Source of the DNA: Gemmobacter denitrificans
GTDB lineage: Bacteria; Pseudomonadota; Alphaproteobacteria; Rhodobacterales; Rhodobacteraceae
Reading direction: 5' to 3'
DNA length: 64,000 nt
Assembly: GCF_036964905.1 (NCBI RefSeq)
Contig: NZ_JBALHR010000014.1
Coordinates: 1-64,000 of the forward strand
The translations under genes were made by a program, and so were the position numbers. Shown one piece after another: positions 41,835 through 50,494 of the stretch; the stretch's first letter is position 1, and each line of letters begins with the position of its first letter. The notes beneath the pieces are model-generated. The model made no database searches. It worked only from the letters and a program-made list of their open reading frames with translations, and was not told the DNA's origin.

Positions 41835-43871
41835 TCACAGGTCTTTCACCAGACGCAGCGCATCATAGATTGCCGCATGGGTGTTGCGGGCAGAAACCGC
41901 ATCGCCGATGCGGAACAGGCGGAAACCTGCACCCGGATTGCGGACAACCTGCTGGCTGCGGCCTTCGGCCAAAGCATCGTAATCCACCTCGCCCAGATTG
42001 CGCGACTGTGGTTTCAGCTCGAAATACAGATCATCCAGCGGTCGCGTGCCATGGTTCACGATCACCTGATCCACCAGCCTTTCGCGCCGGACATCGCCAT
42101 AATCGCTGCCCAGAACCGCGCGCAACTGGTTGCCTTCGCGCGCCACCGACATCAGCCGCCATGTGACGGTAAAGGTCGTGTTGCGCTTTTGCAGATTGCG
42201 CATGTAGGGCACCAGATTCATCGCCATGATCTCGGGCGCAAAACTGCGGTCGGGCGTCACGATTTCCACTGCCGCACCGGTTGCGCTGACAAGATCCGCC
42301 GCCTGCAGCGCCGCATGATCGCCCGCATCATCGAAGATCAGCACATTCGACCCCGGCTTCACATCGCCCGACAGGATATCCCAGGCCGAATGAACCAGAT
42401 CATTGCCCGCGCCCAGCACCGCCGTATGCGGCAGCCCCCCCGTGGCGATGATCACCTCGTCGGGGTTGGTGTCCAGGACCGTCTCGGCCTCGGCAAAGGT
42501 GTTGAAGCGGAAACTGACCCCGCGCTTTTCGCATTGGGCCATGCGCCAGGCGATGATCGAAATCATCTCGCGCCGCCGTTCGTCCTGCGCGGTCAGACGG
42601 ATCTGGCCGCCCGGCTGATCGGCGGCTTCGAACACCGTCACCGCATGCCCGCGTTCGGCGGCCACCCGCGCCGCCTCGACCCCGGCCGGTCCGGCGCCCA
42701 CGATGGTGATGCGCTTTTTCACCGCTGCGGGCGCGATGCTGTGCGGTATGGTTTCTTCGCGGCCCGTCGCGGGATTGTGCAGGCAAAAGGCCAGCCCGCC
42801 CTGATAGATACGGTCCAGACAGTAATTCGCCCCCACGCAAGGCCGGATGTCATCTTCGCGGCCCTCGATCACCTTCCGCACCAGGTGCGGATCGGCCATA
42901 TGGGCGCGGGTCATGCCGACCATGTCCAGCTTGCCGCTGGCGATGGCATGGCGGGCGGTGGCCACATCGGGGATCTTGGCGGCGTGAAAGGTGGGAAAGC
43001 CGGTCGCCGCACGAATTTTACCGGCAAAATCCAGATGCGGAGCGTTCTTCATGCCCTGAATCGGGATCAGATCGGTCAGCGCCGGATCGGTATCAATCGC
43101 CCCGCGCACCACATTCAGAAAATCGACCAGCCCGCTGGCCTTCAGCTTGTGGCTGATCTCCATCCCCTCGGCGGCGGTCATCCCGCCGGGCTGGCACTGA
43201 TCGCCGGTATAGCGCAGGCCCACGATGAAATCCTGCCCGCAGCGGGCGCGGATGGCGCGCAGCACATCGAAGGTAAAGCGCAGCCGGTTGTCCAGACTGC
43301 CGCCATAGTCATTGTCCAGATCATTGGTCAGCGGTGACCAGAACTGTTCCAGCAGATGGCCATAGGCCTCCAGCTCGATCCCGTCCACACCCGCCGCCTT
43401 CATCCGTTCCGCCGCATCGGCAAAATCCTCGATGATGCGGGCAATATCCCAATCCTCGATCCGCTTGGGAAAGGCGCGATGCGCGGCCTCGCGTTCATGG
43501 CAGGGGGCGACGATGGGCAGCCAGTCGGCCTTGTCCCAGCGGGTGCGACGGCCCAGATGGGTCAACTGGATCATCACCGCCGCACCATGATCGTGGCATT
43601 CATCGACCATCTGCTTCATCCAGCCGACGACCTCATCCTTCCAGGCCAGGATATTGTTGAACACCGGCGGGCTGTCCCGCGCGACCGAGGCGGAACCTGC
43701 GGTCATCGTCAGCGCCACCCCCGCCTTTGCCCGTTCCACATGATAGGCGCGATAGCGGCCCTTCGGCATCCCGTCTTCGGGATAGGCCGGTTCATGGCTG
43801 GTGATCATGATGCGATTGCGCAGCGTCAGATGCTTCAGCTGAAAGGGTTGCAAAAGGGGATCGTTGCTCAT
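41835..43871 (-). CDS. Old Yellow Enzyme/FAD fusion, N-methylproline demethylase-like
   Basis: A 678-residue protein. The N-terminal part (about 1-350) is an FMN TIM barrel of the Old Yellow Enzyme group (LQPFQLKHLTLRNRIMITSHEP; HDHGAAVMIQLTHLGRR). An Fe-S region follows, then an FAD/NAD(P) domain (ITIVGAGPAGVEAARVAAERG). It is built like trimethylamine dehydrogenase and 2,4-dienoyl-CoA reductase, but the cluster motif reads CVGANYC...C with Ala at the usual second Cys. This and the N-terminus resemble stachydrine/N-methylproline demethylases of rhizobia. It probably demethylates or oxidises a cyclic N-methyl amine. It stands alone, divergent from nothing obvious. Confidence 0.8.
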   Translation of the reverse strand: MSNDPLLQPFQLKHLTLRNRIMITSHEPAYPEDGMPKGRYRAYHVERAKAGVALTMTAGSASVARDSPPVFNNILAWKDEVVGWMKQMVDECHDHGAAVMIQLTHLGRRTRWDKADWLPIVAPCHEREAAHRAFPKRIEDWDIARIIEDFADAAERMKAAGVDGIELEAYGHLLEQFWSPLTNDLDNDYGGSLDNRLRFTFDVLRAIRARCGQDFIVGLRYTGDQCQPGGMTAAEGMEISHKLKASGLVDFLNVVRGAIDTDPALTDLIPIQGMKNAPHLDFAGKIRAATGFPTFHAAKIPDVATARHAIASGKLDMVGMTRAHMADPHLVRKVIEGREDDIRPCVGANYCLDRIYQGGLAFCLHNPATGREETIPHSIAPAAVKKRITIVGAGPAGVEAARVAAERGHAVTVFEAADQPGGQIRLTAQDERRREMISIIAWRMAQCEKRGVSFRFNTFAEAETVLDTNPDEVIIATGGLPHTAVLGAGNDLVHSAWDILSGDVKPGSNVLIFDDAGDHAALQAADLVSATGAAVEIVTPDRSFAPEIMAMNLVPYMRNLQKRNTTFTVTWRLMSVAREGNQLRAVLGSDYGDVRRERLVDQVIVNHGTRPLDDLYFELKPQSRNLGEVDYDALAEGRSQQVVRNPGAGFRLFRIGDAVSARNTHAAIYDALRLVKDL

Positions 43872-44032
43872 CTCACCGCACCTTGGGTCTGTTCCGGGGG
43901 CCTGTCCTGCGCCTGACGCTGGCCGAAATGTTCATCCCTGTCAATCTGCCGATCTTGATGAAAACAGAAAATGACAGTCATGAACATTTTGCGGCACAAA
44001 GCCCGTCACCCCCCCATCCGGGCACCCCGTCG

Positions 44033-45403
44033 CTAGCGGGGCAGGACAACCTCGAACACCGCCCCACCGCCCTCTGACAGGCACCGCGCCGTGCCGCCAT
44101 GGGCCTTGGCCACATCGGCCACGATCGCCAGGCCCAGACCGCAGCCGCGCGACTGATCGGCATCCAGACGGAAGAACCGGTCGAAAATCCGCTCCCGCAG
44201 ATCCGCCGGCACGCCCGGCCCGTCATCGCGGACGCAAAGCCTGATGGAGTGCGGCGCAAAATCAACCACCACCTCAAGATGCCCACCCGGCGACAGCCCG
44301 TATTTCTGGGCATTGTCCAGCAGGTTGGTCAGCATTTCCTCGATCAGCACCGGATCGCATTCCACCAGCCGGGGCATCCCGGTCACCGAAAAGGCCACAT
44401 CCACCCCCCGGCGCAATTGCGTTTCGGCAAAGGGGCGCACCCGGTCGCGCAGCAGCGCCACCAGATCGACAGTCTGGACGAACTCCTTCAGGCTGCGCCC
44501 GCGCACCCGTTCCAGCGACAAGAGCTGCGCCGTCAGGCGGCTGGTCGCGCGGGCACTGTCGGCAAGATCGGCCACCCGCGACCGCAACTCTGCCTCGGTG
44601 GGGGCGCTGATCGCTGCCTCGGCCTGGCTCTGGATCGCCGCAACCGGGTTGCGCATCTGATGGGCTGCATCCGAAATGAAGCCGTCTCGCAGCGCAAAGG
44701 CCCGCGACAGCCGTTCGAACAGCGAATTGGTGGTGGCCACCAGCGGGCGCAATTCGGGCGGCACCCAGCGGCGGATCGGGCGCAGATCATCGGGGCTGCG
44801 CTGACCGATGGCGTCGCGCAGATCCAGCAGCGGCTTCAGGCCCAGCTGGATGCCGAACCACAGGATCAGCACCGCCGTCAGCAACACGGATCCCAGCAGG
44901 ATGACGGACTGGGCCAGCAATTCGCGCGACAAGGCCCGGCGTTGGGTGATGGTCTGCCAGACCTCCACCGTCACCCAGCCGCCGAATTGCGGTTCACTGA
45001 TGAATTCGCGCAAGACAATCGCCCGCACCGGCTGCCCCAGCGAAACACTGTCAAAAAACACCGGATCGCCGCCATCGACGATCGTATCCATCGGCAGATC
45101 GGGCGGATCGGAATAGCCGGTCACAAAGCCACCCCCCGGCCCGGTGATGCGGTAATAGACCGGATCGCCCAGGGCTGTGGTCAGTTCGTCCAGCAATTGT
45201 TCGGTCAGCACATCGCCGCCCGAAATGACGACATCGCGCGAAATCGTCAGCGCAACCGCCAGCAGCGTGTTGTCATACAGCTCTTGCGACAACCGCGTCG
45301 CCGCCTGATAGCGGGCAAAGGATGCGGCAGTGGCAACAGCAACCAGCGGCAGGATCAGCAGCAGGAACAGCCTGCCGCGCAATGAAAGCTGGCGCAGCAT
45401 CAC
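44033..45403 (-). CDS. tctE: Sensor histidine kinase (TctE-like)
   Basis: A 456-residue membrane kinase. An N-terminal helix (LFLLLILPLVAVATAASFARY), a periplasmic sensor region to about residue 155 and a second helix (SVILLGSVLLTAVLILWFG) precede a HAMP-like segment. The phospho-acceptor His is in ISDAAHQMRNPVAAIQSQAE, and the ATP domain has LTNLLDNAQKYG and DDGPGVPADLRERIFDRFFR. It senses an outside ligand and phosphorylates the response regulator whose stop overlaps it by 4 bases. The divergent TTT genes make a tricarboxylate the likely signal. The gene symbol is by analogy with Salmonella TctE. Confidence 0.85.
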   Translation of the reverse strand: MMLRQLSLRGRLFLLLILPLVAVATAASFARYQAATRLSQELYDNTLLAVALTISRDVVISGGDVLTEQLLDELTTALGDPVYYRITGPGGGFVTGYSDPPDLPMDTIVDGGDPVFFDSVSLGQPVRAIVLREFISEPQFGGWVTVEVWQTITQRRALSRELLAQSVILLGSVLLTAVLILWFGIQLGLKPLLDLRDAIGQRSPDDLRPIRRWVPPELRPLVATTNSLFERLSRAFALRDGFISDAAHQMRNPVAAIQSQAEAAISAPTEAELRSRVADLADSARATSRLTAQLLSLERVRGRSLKEFVQTVDLVALLRDRVRPFAETQLRRGVDVAFSVTGMPRLVECDPVLIEEMLTNLLDNAQKYGLSPGGHLEVVVDFAPHSIRLCVRDDGPGVPADLRERIFDRFFRLDADQSRGCGLGLAIVADVAKAHGGTARCLSEGGGAVFEVVLPR

Positions 45404-46065
45404 CCTTCGTCCAGCATATAGCCCAAACCGCGTGCGGTGCGGATCGTGACCCCGGAACCATCAATCTTGCGCCGCAGCCGCGAGACCAGCAGTTCAACCG
45501 CATTGGGCTCCACCGGCGTGCCGGTGCCATACAGATTGTCTGCGATCCGGTCCTTTTCGATCAGCCTGCCGCGGTGTTCCAGCAGCAGTTCGAACAGCGC
45601 CAGTTCCCGCCGCGGCAGATCGAGGTTGCGCGCGCCCAGCAGCACCACCCGCTGTTCGCGGTCATAGACCAGCGCGCCGATGGTCTCGCGCAAGGGGGCC
45701 ACCTGTGGGCGGCGGCGCGACAGCGCGCGCAGCCGCGCCACAAGTTCGGCCATGTCGAACGGCTTGACCAGATAGTCATCCGCCCCGGCATCCAGCCCTT
45801 CCACCCGTTCCGAAGTCTTGCCCCGCGCGGTCAGAATCAACGCGGGTGTGGTGTCGCCACGCGCCCGCATGCGCCGGATGATCTCGATCCCCGACAGGCG
45901 CGGCAGGTTGATGTCGATGATCGCCACATCGGCGGAATTATGCGCCAGAAAGGCATCCCCATCCAGCCCATCTTCCAGATGATCCACCGCATGCCCCTGA
46001 TCTTTCAGGGAATTGGCGATGCCCTTCGCCAGGTTCTGGTTATCTTCGATCAGAAGCACGCGCAT
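45400..46065 (-). CDS. tctD: Response regulator, OmpR type (TctD-like)
   Basis: A 221-residue regulator. The receiver has the acidic pocket in LLIEDN, the phospho-Asp in IIDINLPRLSG and the conserved Lys in VKPFD. A winged DNA-binding domain follows (RRELALFELLLEHRGRLIEKDRIADNLYG and VELLVSRLRRKI). AGGGA 7 bases before the ATG at 46065 sets the start; the open frame is longer but unrelated. Together with the kinase it likely turns on the divergent transporter gene cluster. Confidence 0.87.
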   Translation of the reverse strand: MRVLLIEDNQNLAKGIANSLKDQGHAVDHLEDGLDGDAFLAHNSADVAIIDINLPRLSGIEIIRRMRARGDTTPALILTARGKTSERVEGLDAGADDYLVKPFDMAELVARLRALSRRRPQVAPLRETIGALVYDREQRVVLLGARNLDLPRRELALFELLLEHRGRLIEKDRIADNLYGTGTPVEPNAVELLVSRLRRKIDGSGVTIRTARGLGYMLDEG

Positions 46066-46228
46066 CGGGGTTCCCTCTGGTGCAGGCGGGGTGCCGGACA
46101 GGTTTCCGACAGGAAACCGGCCTATGGTGCGCATCAAGCCGTCCTTGGGAGGAGAAATCAAGAACGGCACCGCGTCTGATGGCAGGTCTGGCCTGCACGG
46201 CGTGCAACTGGGATCGTGGGAGGACGAC

Positions 46229-47335
46229 ATGACAAAAGACTTCAACATCACGCGCCGCGTGGCCCTTGGCCTTGTGGCCGGGGCGATGGCCATGGGCCTG
46301 GCACAGCCGGCCGCCGCCGAGGTGGATTTCGGCGGCCAGACCATCGAATGGATCATCCCCTTTTCGGCCGGTGGCGGTTCCGACACCTGGGCCCGCTTCA
46401 ACGCGCCGCTTCTGTCCAAATATCTGCCGGGCCAGCCCACCGTGGTGGTGGTGAACGAACCCGGTGGCGGTTCGACCAAGGGCACCAACCTGTTTGCCGC
46501 CCGCGCCAAGCCCGACGGGCTGACCATCCTTGGCACCTCGGGGTCGACGCAGTTCCCCTATCTGCTGGGCGATCCGCGCGTGCGCTATGAATACAAGGAT
46601 TGGAAGATTGCCATGGCCGGCCCGACGGGCGGCGTCGTCTATACCACCCCGTCGCTGGGCCTGAAGGCGCCCGAAGATATCGCGATGCTGAAGGGCAAGG
46701 ACCTGGTCTATGCCAGCCAGGGCGCAACCTCGCTGGATCTGGTGCCGCTGCTCGGCTTCCGCCTGATGGGCTTCAATGTCCAGCATGTGTTCGGGTTCAA
46801 GGGACGCGGCGATGGCCGCCTGGCCTTTGAACGCGCCGAAGTTAACATCGATTACCAGACCTCCTCGGCCTATATCAAGAACGTCAAGCCGCTGGTCGAT
46901 GCCGGTCAGGCCGTGCCGCTGTTCAGCTGGGGCGTGCTGAACGAGGCGGGCGAGGTGGTGCGCGATCCGACCTTCCCCGAACTGCCCTCTTTCGTCGAAG
47001 CCTATCAGACGCTGACCGGTGCCGCGCCTTCGGGCCCGGAATACGATGCCTATTTCGCCTTCTTCACCGCAGGCTTCCCGGCGCAGAAAATGGTGTTCCT
47101 GCCGAAAGATACGCCCGATGACATCGTCGCGGCCTATCAGAAGGCGTTCGAGGACATGAAGGCCGACCCCGACTATCAGGCCAATGCCGAAGCGGTTCTG
47201 GGCACCTATGAACAGGTCACCGGCCCGCTGGCACAGGCGCTGTTTGAAAAGGGCACGACCATCTCGCCCGACCTGCGCAAGCAGGTGGCAGACATGCTGG
47301 CCGCCGATTACGGCGTGAAGCTGGGCGAAGAATAA
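46229..47335 (+). CDS. TTT transporter periplasmic binding protein (TctC family)
   Basis: A 368-residue periplasmic receptor, longer than the usual 320. The signal peptide carries ITRRVALGLVAGAMAMG and ends QPAAAEVD; the RR pair suggests Sec or possibly Tat export. The mature part begins IEWIIPFSAGGGSDTWARF, typical of the family. GGGAGG precedes the ATG at 46229. A strong intrinsic terminator lies between it and tctAB, so it should be made in excess. The divergent TctDE genes are its likely regulators. Confidence 0.9.
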   Translation: MTKDFNITRRVALGLVAGAMAMGLAQPAAAEVDFGGQTIEWIIPFSAGGGSDTWARFNAPLLSKYLPGQPTVVVVNEPGGGSTKGTNLFAARAKPDGLTILGTSGSTQFPYLLGDPRVRYEYKDWKIAMAGPTGGVVYTTPSLGLKAPEDIAMLKGKDLVYASQGATSLDLVPLLGFRLMGFNVQHVFGFKGRGDGRLAFERAEVNIDYQTSSAYIKNVKPLVDAGQAVPLFSWGVLNEAGEVVRDPTFPELPSFVEAYQTLTGAAPSGPEYDAYFAFFTAGFPAQKMVFLPKDTPDDIVAAYQKAFEDMKADPDYQANAEAVLGTYEQVTGPLAQALFEKGTTISPDLRKQVADMLAADYGVKLGEE

Positions 47336-47349
47336 GCCCTCTCCGATCC

Positions 47350-47386
47350 GGGTGCGGCGGCCATCAAGGGCCCCGCACCCTTTTTT
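47350..47386 (+). terminator. Intercistronic terminator/attenuator between tctC and tctAB
   Basis: GGGTGCGG (47350-47357) pairs with CCGCACCC (47373-47380), extended by an inner GGCC/GGCC pair, and is followed by TTTTTT. A strong terminator inside an operon lowers expression of the membrane subunits relative to the binding protein. It matches the position of the hairpin in the other TTT operon. Confidence 0.75.
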
Positions 47387-47438
47387 CTTCCATCCATGAC
47401 CCGTCGCCACAGCGCGACAAACACGGGAGGTTTCCACC

Positions 47439-49433
47439 GTGGTCGATACCCTATTGTCCGCTCTGGGCGCATTGCTGACATTTCAGCACCTGTTCTACAT
47501 GCTGATCGGCGTGTCTGTCGGGCTGGTCATCGGTGTGATCCCCGGTCTTGGCGGCATCGCCGGCCTGTCCCTGCTGATCCCCTTCCTTTATGGCATGGAC
47601 GAAATCACCGCCCTTGCCATGCTGATCGGCCTTGTCGCGGTGATCCCCACTTCGGACACGTTTTCTTCGGTGCTGATGGGCATCCCGGGATCGTCGGCCA
47701 GTCAGGCCACGGTCCTGGACGGCTTTCCGCTGGCCCGTCAGGGGCAGGCGGCGCGGGCGCTTTCGGCGGCCTTCATCTCCTCGATGGCAGGCGGCATCTT
47801 CGGCGCGGTGGTCCTGACCGGATTTGTGGTGATCGCCCGGCCGATCATCCTGTCTTTCGGTTCGGCCGAATTGTTCATGCTGGCCCTGTTCGGCCTGTCG
47901 ATGGTGGCGGTTCTGGCCGGGCGCAGCCTGGCAAAGGGGCTGGCTGCCTGCTGCATCGGCCTTATCATCGGGTCCATCGGCGGCGCACCCGCGACCGGCG
48001 AATTCCGCATGATCTTCGGCTTTGATTACCTGTATGACGGTATTCCGCTGGTGATCGTGGGGCTTGGCTTCTTCGCCATCCCCGAAATCGCCGACCTGCT
48101 GCGCAAGAATTCGGCCATCGCCTCGGGCCATGCGCTCGGCTCCGGCTGGTTTCAGGGGTTCCGCGACTGGTGGGCCAATCTCTGGCTGTCCATGCGCTGC
48201 GCGGGCATCGGTTGCATCATCGGCGCAATCCCCGGCCTTGGCGGATCGGTGGTGGACTGGATCGCCTATGGCCATGCCGTCCAGACGGTGAAGAAAGACC
48301 CGCAGTTCGGCAAGGGCGACATCCGGGGCGTTGTGGCCCCCGAAAGCGCAAACAATGCCATGCAGGGCGGGGCGCTGCTGCCCACGATGCTGTTCGGTAT
48401 CCCCGGTTCGGGGTCGATGGCGGTGTTTCTCGGCGGTATGGTCCTGCTCGGGATTCAGCCCGGCCCTTCGATGGTGGGCGCGGATCTGAACATCACCTAT
48501 TCGATCATCTGGTCGCTGGCGCTGGCCAATGTGATGGGCGCGGGCATCTGCCTTGCGCTGGCCATCCCGATTTCCCGCCTGACCCAGATCCCGTTCCAGC
48601 GGCTTGCCCCCTTCATGATCGTGCTGATCAGCTTTGCCGCCTTTCAGGCCACGCGGTCGCTGGCCGATCTGGTGGCGCTCTTGTCGCTGGGCGTGCTGGG
48701 TGTGCTGATGAAGCGCTTCGGCTGGCCCCGCCCTGCCCTGCTGATCGGCTATGTCCTGGCCCCGCAGGCCGAGACCTATTTCTACCAGGCGCTGCAATTC
48801 AACGGCTGGTCGTTCCTTGGCCGCCCGGGGGTGATCATCATCGGGTTGATGACGCTGGCTTCGGTGTTCTTTGGCCTGCGCAACCGGGTGGATGAACATG
48901 GCGCGGTCGAACCCAAGGCCGATGATGCGCCCGATGTTCCCGGCCTGAAGGCCCATCTGCCGCAGATCGGCTTTGCGCTGGCCATGGCCGTGCTGCTGCT
49001 GGTCGCGCTGACCGACTCGCTCAAGCATGATTTCCTCGGGCAGGTCTTCCCGCTGGCGGTTTCGGTCATCGGGTTGGTCATGCTGGCAATCCTGATCCCC
49101 CAGCTGGTGCGCGGCAAGACCGGCCACCATGCCCATTTTGATGCCGAACTGACCGGGGATCACGTCGGCCAGGAAGGGATCGGCACGCTCTGGGGCGGGC
49201 TGGGATGGATCGCAGCGCTGGTGGGGCTGACGGCGCTGATCGGCTTCTATGCCGCACTGCTGATCTTCTTTCCGGTCTTCTTGATCGTGCGGGCCAAGGC
49301 CGGCCCGGTTGCTGTGGTGCTGATGACGGCGCTGGCGGCGGGCTTCATCCTGCTGCTGGCCTGGGCCCTGTCGCTCAATTTCCCGTCCGGCCTGCTGCAA
49401 TCGCTGGTCGATCTGCCCTGGCCCCTGCGCTGA
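47439..49433 (+). CDS. Fused TctA-TctB tricarboxylate transporter
   Basis: A 664-residue membrane protein. The first 500 residues are TctA, with IGVSVGLVIGVIPGLGGIAGLSLLIPFLYGM and the repeat IGCIIGAIPGLGGSVVDW. From about residue 510 a hydrophilic link (DEHGAVEPKADDAPDVPGL) leads to a TctB-like four-helix unit. The two subunits are normally separate, as in the other TTT operon of this window. The start is GTG at 47439 with GGGAGG upstream. It imports a tricarboxylate or similar acid delivered by the upstream binding protein. Confidence 0.9.
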   Translation: MVDTLLSALGALLTFQHLFYMLIGVSVGLVIGVIPGLGGIAGLSLLIPFLYGMDEITALAMLIGLVAVIPTSDTFSSVLMGIPGSSASQATVLDGFPLARQGQAARALSAAFISSMAGGIFGAVVLTGFVVIARPIILSFGSAELFMLALFGLSMVAVLAGRSLAKGLAACCIGLIIGSIGGAPATGEFRMIFGFDYLYDGIPLVIVGLGFFAIPEIADLLRKNSAIASGHALGSGWFQGFRDWWANLWLSMRCAGIGCIIGAIPGLGGSVVDWIAYGHAVQTVKKDPQFGKGDIRGVVAPESANNAMQGGALLPTMLFGIPGSGSMAVFLGGMVLLGIQPGPSMVGADLNITYSIIWSLALANVMGAGICLALAIPISRLTQIPFQRLAPFMIVLISFAAFQATRSLADLVALLSLGVLGVLMKRFGWPRPALLIGYVLAPQAETYFYQALQFNGWSFLGRPGVIIIGLMTLASVFFGLRNRVDEHGAVEPKADDAPDVPGLKAHLPQIGFALAMAVLLLVALTDSLKHDFLGQVFPLAVSVIGLVMLAILIPQLVRGKTGHHAHFDAELTGDHVGQEGIGTLWGGLGWIAALVGLTALIGFYAALLIFFPVFLIVRAKAGPVAVVLMTALAAGFILLLAWALSLNFPSGLLQSLVDLPWPLR

Positions 49434-49443
49434 GCGCCGCACC

Positions 49444-50493
49444 ATGGACCTGCTGGTGCTTGAAGGCGACGGGATCGGCCCCGAAATCACCGCCGCCACG
49501 GTGGCGGTGATCCGGGCGGCGGCGGATCGGTTCGATCTGCCGCTCCGGCTCAGCCGCGCGGAAATCGGCTTTGCCGCCCTTGCGCGGCAGGGCACAACCC
49601 TTCCCCAGGGGGTCATCGCCCTGGCACGGGCGGCGGATGGGGTGATCCTTGGCCCCGTGTCGCACAATGCCTATCCCCCGGTGGCCGAAGGCGGGCTGAA
49701 CCCGTCAGGCGTGCTGCGGCGCGAACTGGAACTGTTCGCCAATATCCGCCCGGCCCGGTCGCGCGCAGGCACCCCCCGCCCGGTGGCGCAGGAGACCGAT
49801 CTGGTGATCGTGCGCGAAAACCTCGAAGGCTTCTATGCCGATCGCAACATGGCCTCGGGCGCGGGCGAGATCCTTGTGGAACCCGGTGTTGCCATCGCCT
49901 TGCGCAAGATCACGGCCAAAGGCAGCGCCCGCATCGCGGAAGCCGCCTTTGCCCTTGCCGCCACGCGCCCGCGCAAGCGGGTGGCCACCATCCACAAGGC
50001 CAATGTGCTGCGGCTCTCTGACGGGGTGTTTCTGACCGAGGTGCGCAAGGTCGCCGCGCGCTACCCGCAGATCGCACACGAAGAAATTCTGGTCGATGCC
50101 GCTGCCGCGCATCTGGTGCGCAACCCCGCCCGCTTCGATGTGATCCTTGCCACCAACATGTTCGGCGACATCCTGTCGGACCTTGCGTCAGAAATCGCCG
50201 GGGGCCTTGGTCTGGCCGCATCGCTCAATCTGGGCGCACAGGCGGCGGTGGCGCAGGCGCAGCACGGGTCAGCCCCCGATATCGCCGGGCAGGATCGGGC
50301 CAATCCCGCCTCGCTCATCGGCTCTGCCGCCATGCTCCTGCGCCATCTCGGCGCGGCACAGGCGGCCGATGCCATCGACCACAGCCTTGATACGGCGCTG
50401 TCGCGCCCCGAAACCCGCACCCCCGATCTGGGCGGCGCGCTTGGCACCGCAGCCTTCGGCGCGCGGCTCGCCTCGATGATCCAGGAGATGTGA
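49444..50493 (+). CDS. Isocitrate/isopropylmalate dehydrogenase-family enzyme
   Basis: A 349-residue NAD(P)-dependent beta-decarboxylating dehydrogenase. The N-terminus LVLEGDGIGPEI, the substrate segment LVIVRENLEGFYAD, KANVLRLSDG and the metal-binding ILATNMFGDILSDLASEIAGGLG are all present. Relatives act on isocitrate, 3-isopropylmalate, homoisocitrate and tartrate. It follows tctAB after 10 bases and precedes a PrpF-type isomerase by one base. In a tricarboxylate operon it may oxidise and decarboxylate the imported acid. The true substrate is unknown. Confidence 0.87.
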   Translation: MDLLVLEGDGIGPEITAATVAVIRAAADRFDLPLRLSRAEIGFAALARQGTTLPQGVIALARAADGVILGPVSHNAYPPVAEGGLNPSGVLRRELELFANIRPARSRAGTPRPVAQETDLVIVRENLEGFYADRNMASGAGEILVEPGVAIALRKITAKGSARIAEAAFALAATRPRKRVATIHKANVLRLSDGVFLTEVRKVAARYPQIAHEEILVDAAAAHLVRNPARFDVILATNMFGDILSDLASEIAGGLGLAASLNLGAQAAVAQAQHGSAPDIAGQDRANPASLIGSAAMLLRHLGAAQAADAIDHSLDTALSRPETRTPDLGGALGTAAFGARLASMIQEM

Positions 50494-50494
50494 C

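Noticed and set aside
47451..49667. Very long open frame antisense to the TctA-TctB gene (738 codons)
   Set aside because: It lies exactly opposite a well-supported transporter gene. Its translation is rich in Arg, His, Gln and Asp without hydrophobic or family patterns, a usual artefact of GC-rich codon bias.
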